Positions 6,252 to 6,263 of a stretch of DNA of 6,263 bases are shown in pieces; the stretch's first letter is position 1; each line of letters opens with the position of its first letter. Below the pieces are notes generated by a model. It was not told the DNA's origin. It did no database searches and worked only from the letters and a program-made list of their open reading frames with translations. This DNA is from an uncultured Atopobiaceae bacterium (GTDB lineage: Bacteria > Actinomycetota > Coriobacteriia > Coriobacteriales > Atopobiaceae). Position numbers and translations under genes: made by a program. The stretch covers positions 1-6,263 of the forward strand of contig CAMYZR010000095.1 of assembly GCA_947303905.1 (NCBI GenBank), in the 5' to 3' direction.

Positions 6252-6263
6252 GGACGGCTGACA

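Overview
This is a GC-rich, gene-dense stretch of bacterial chromosome, and everything in it looks vertically inherited. Four complete genes and one gene cut by the left edge are recognisable. Three things point to a GC-rich relative of the Gram-positives: strong GGAGG-type ribosome binding sites, G/C-rich third codon positions, and a tRNA-sensing T-box leader in front of pheS-pheT. A T-box of the transcriptional-terminator type at this GC content suggests an actinobacterium of the Coriobacteriia (Olsenella, Atopobium or Collinsella-like). That assignment is inference, since there is no rRNA or other taxonomic marker.

Left part, minus strand (1-1371). A cytosolic M19-family zinc dipeptidase (385-1371) is followed 44 bases downstream by the start of a small protein with one N-terminal membrane segment (340 to beyond base 1). 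The two are probably co-transcribed leftward.

Middle part, plus strand (1435-2262). A Cof-type (HAD-IIB) phosphatase starts with GTG only 63 bases from the dipeptidase start and is transcribed divergently from it.

Right part, plus strand (2263-6263). A 412-base gap contains no gene. It holds an imperfect inverted repeat behind the phosphatase gene, a probable extended -10 promoter, and a complete phenylalanine T-box riboswitch. The riboswitch has a UUC specifier, Stem III, a T-box/antiterminator, and a 12-bp terminator ending in six T. It controls pheS (2675-3742) and pheT (3792-6251), the two subunits of phenylalanyl-tRNA synthetase. When uncharged tRNA-Phe accumulates, its anticodon should pair with UUC and its ACCA end with the TGGT bulge. 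That would stabilise the antiterminator and allow read-through into pheST.

I found no mobile element, CRISPR array, tRNA or rRNA gene, phage gene or defence system. The most informative non-coding signal is the T-box, which belongs to a known class. I see no convincing evidence for a wholly new system here.
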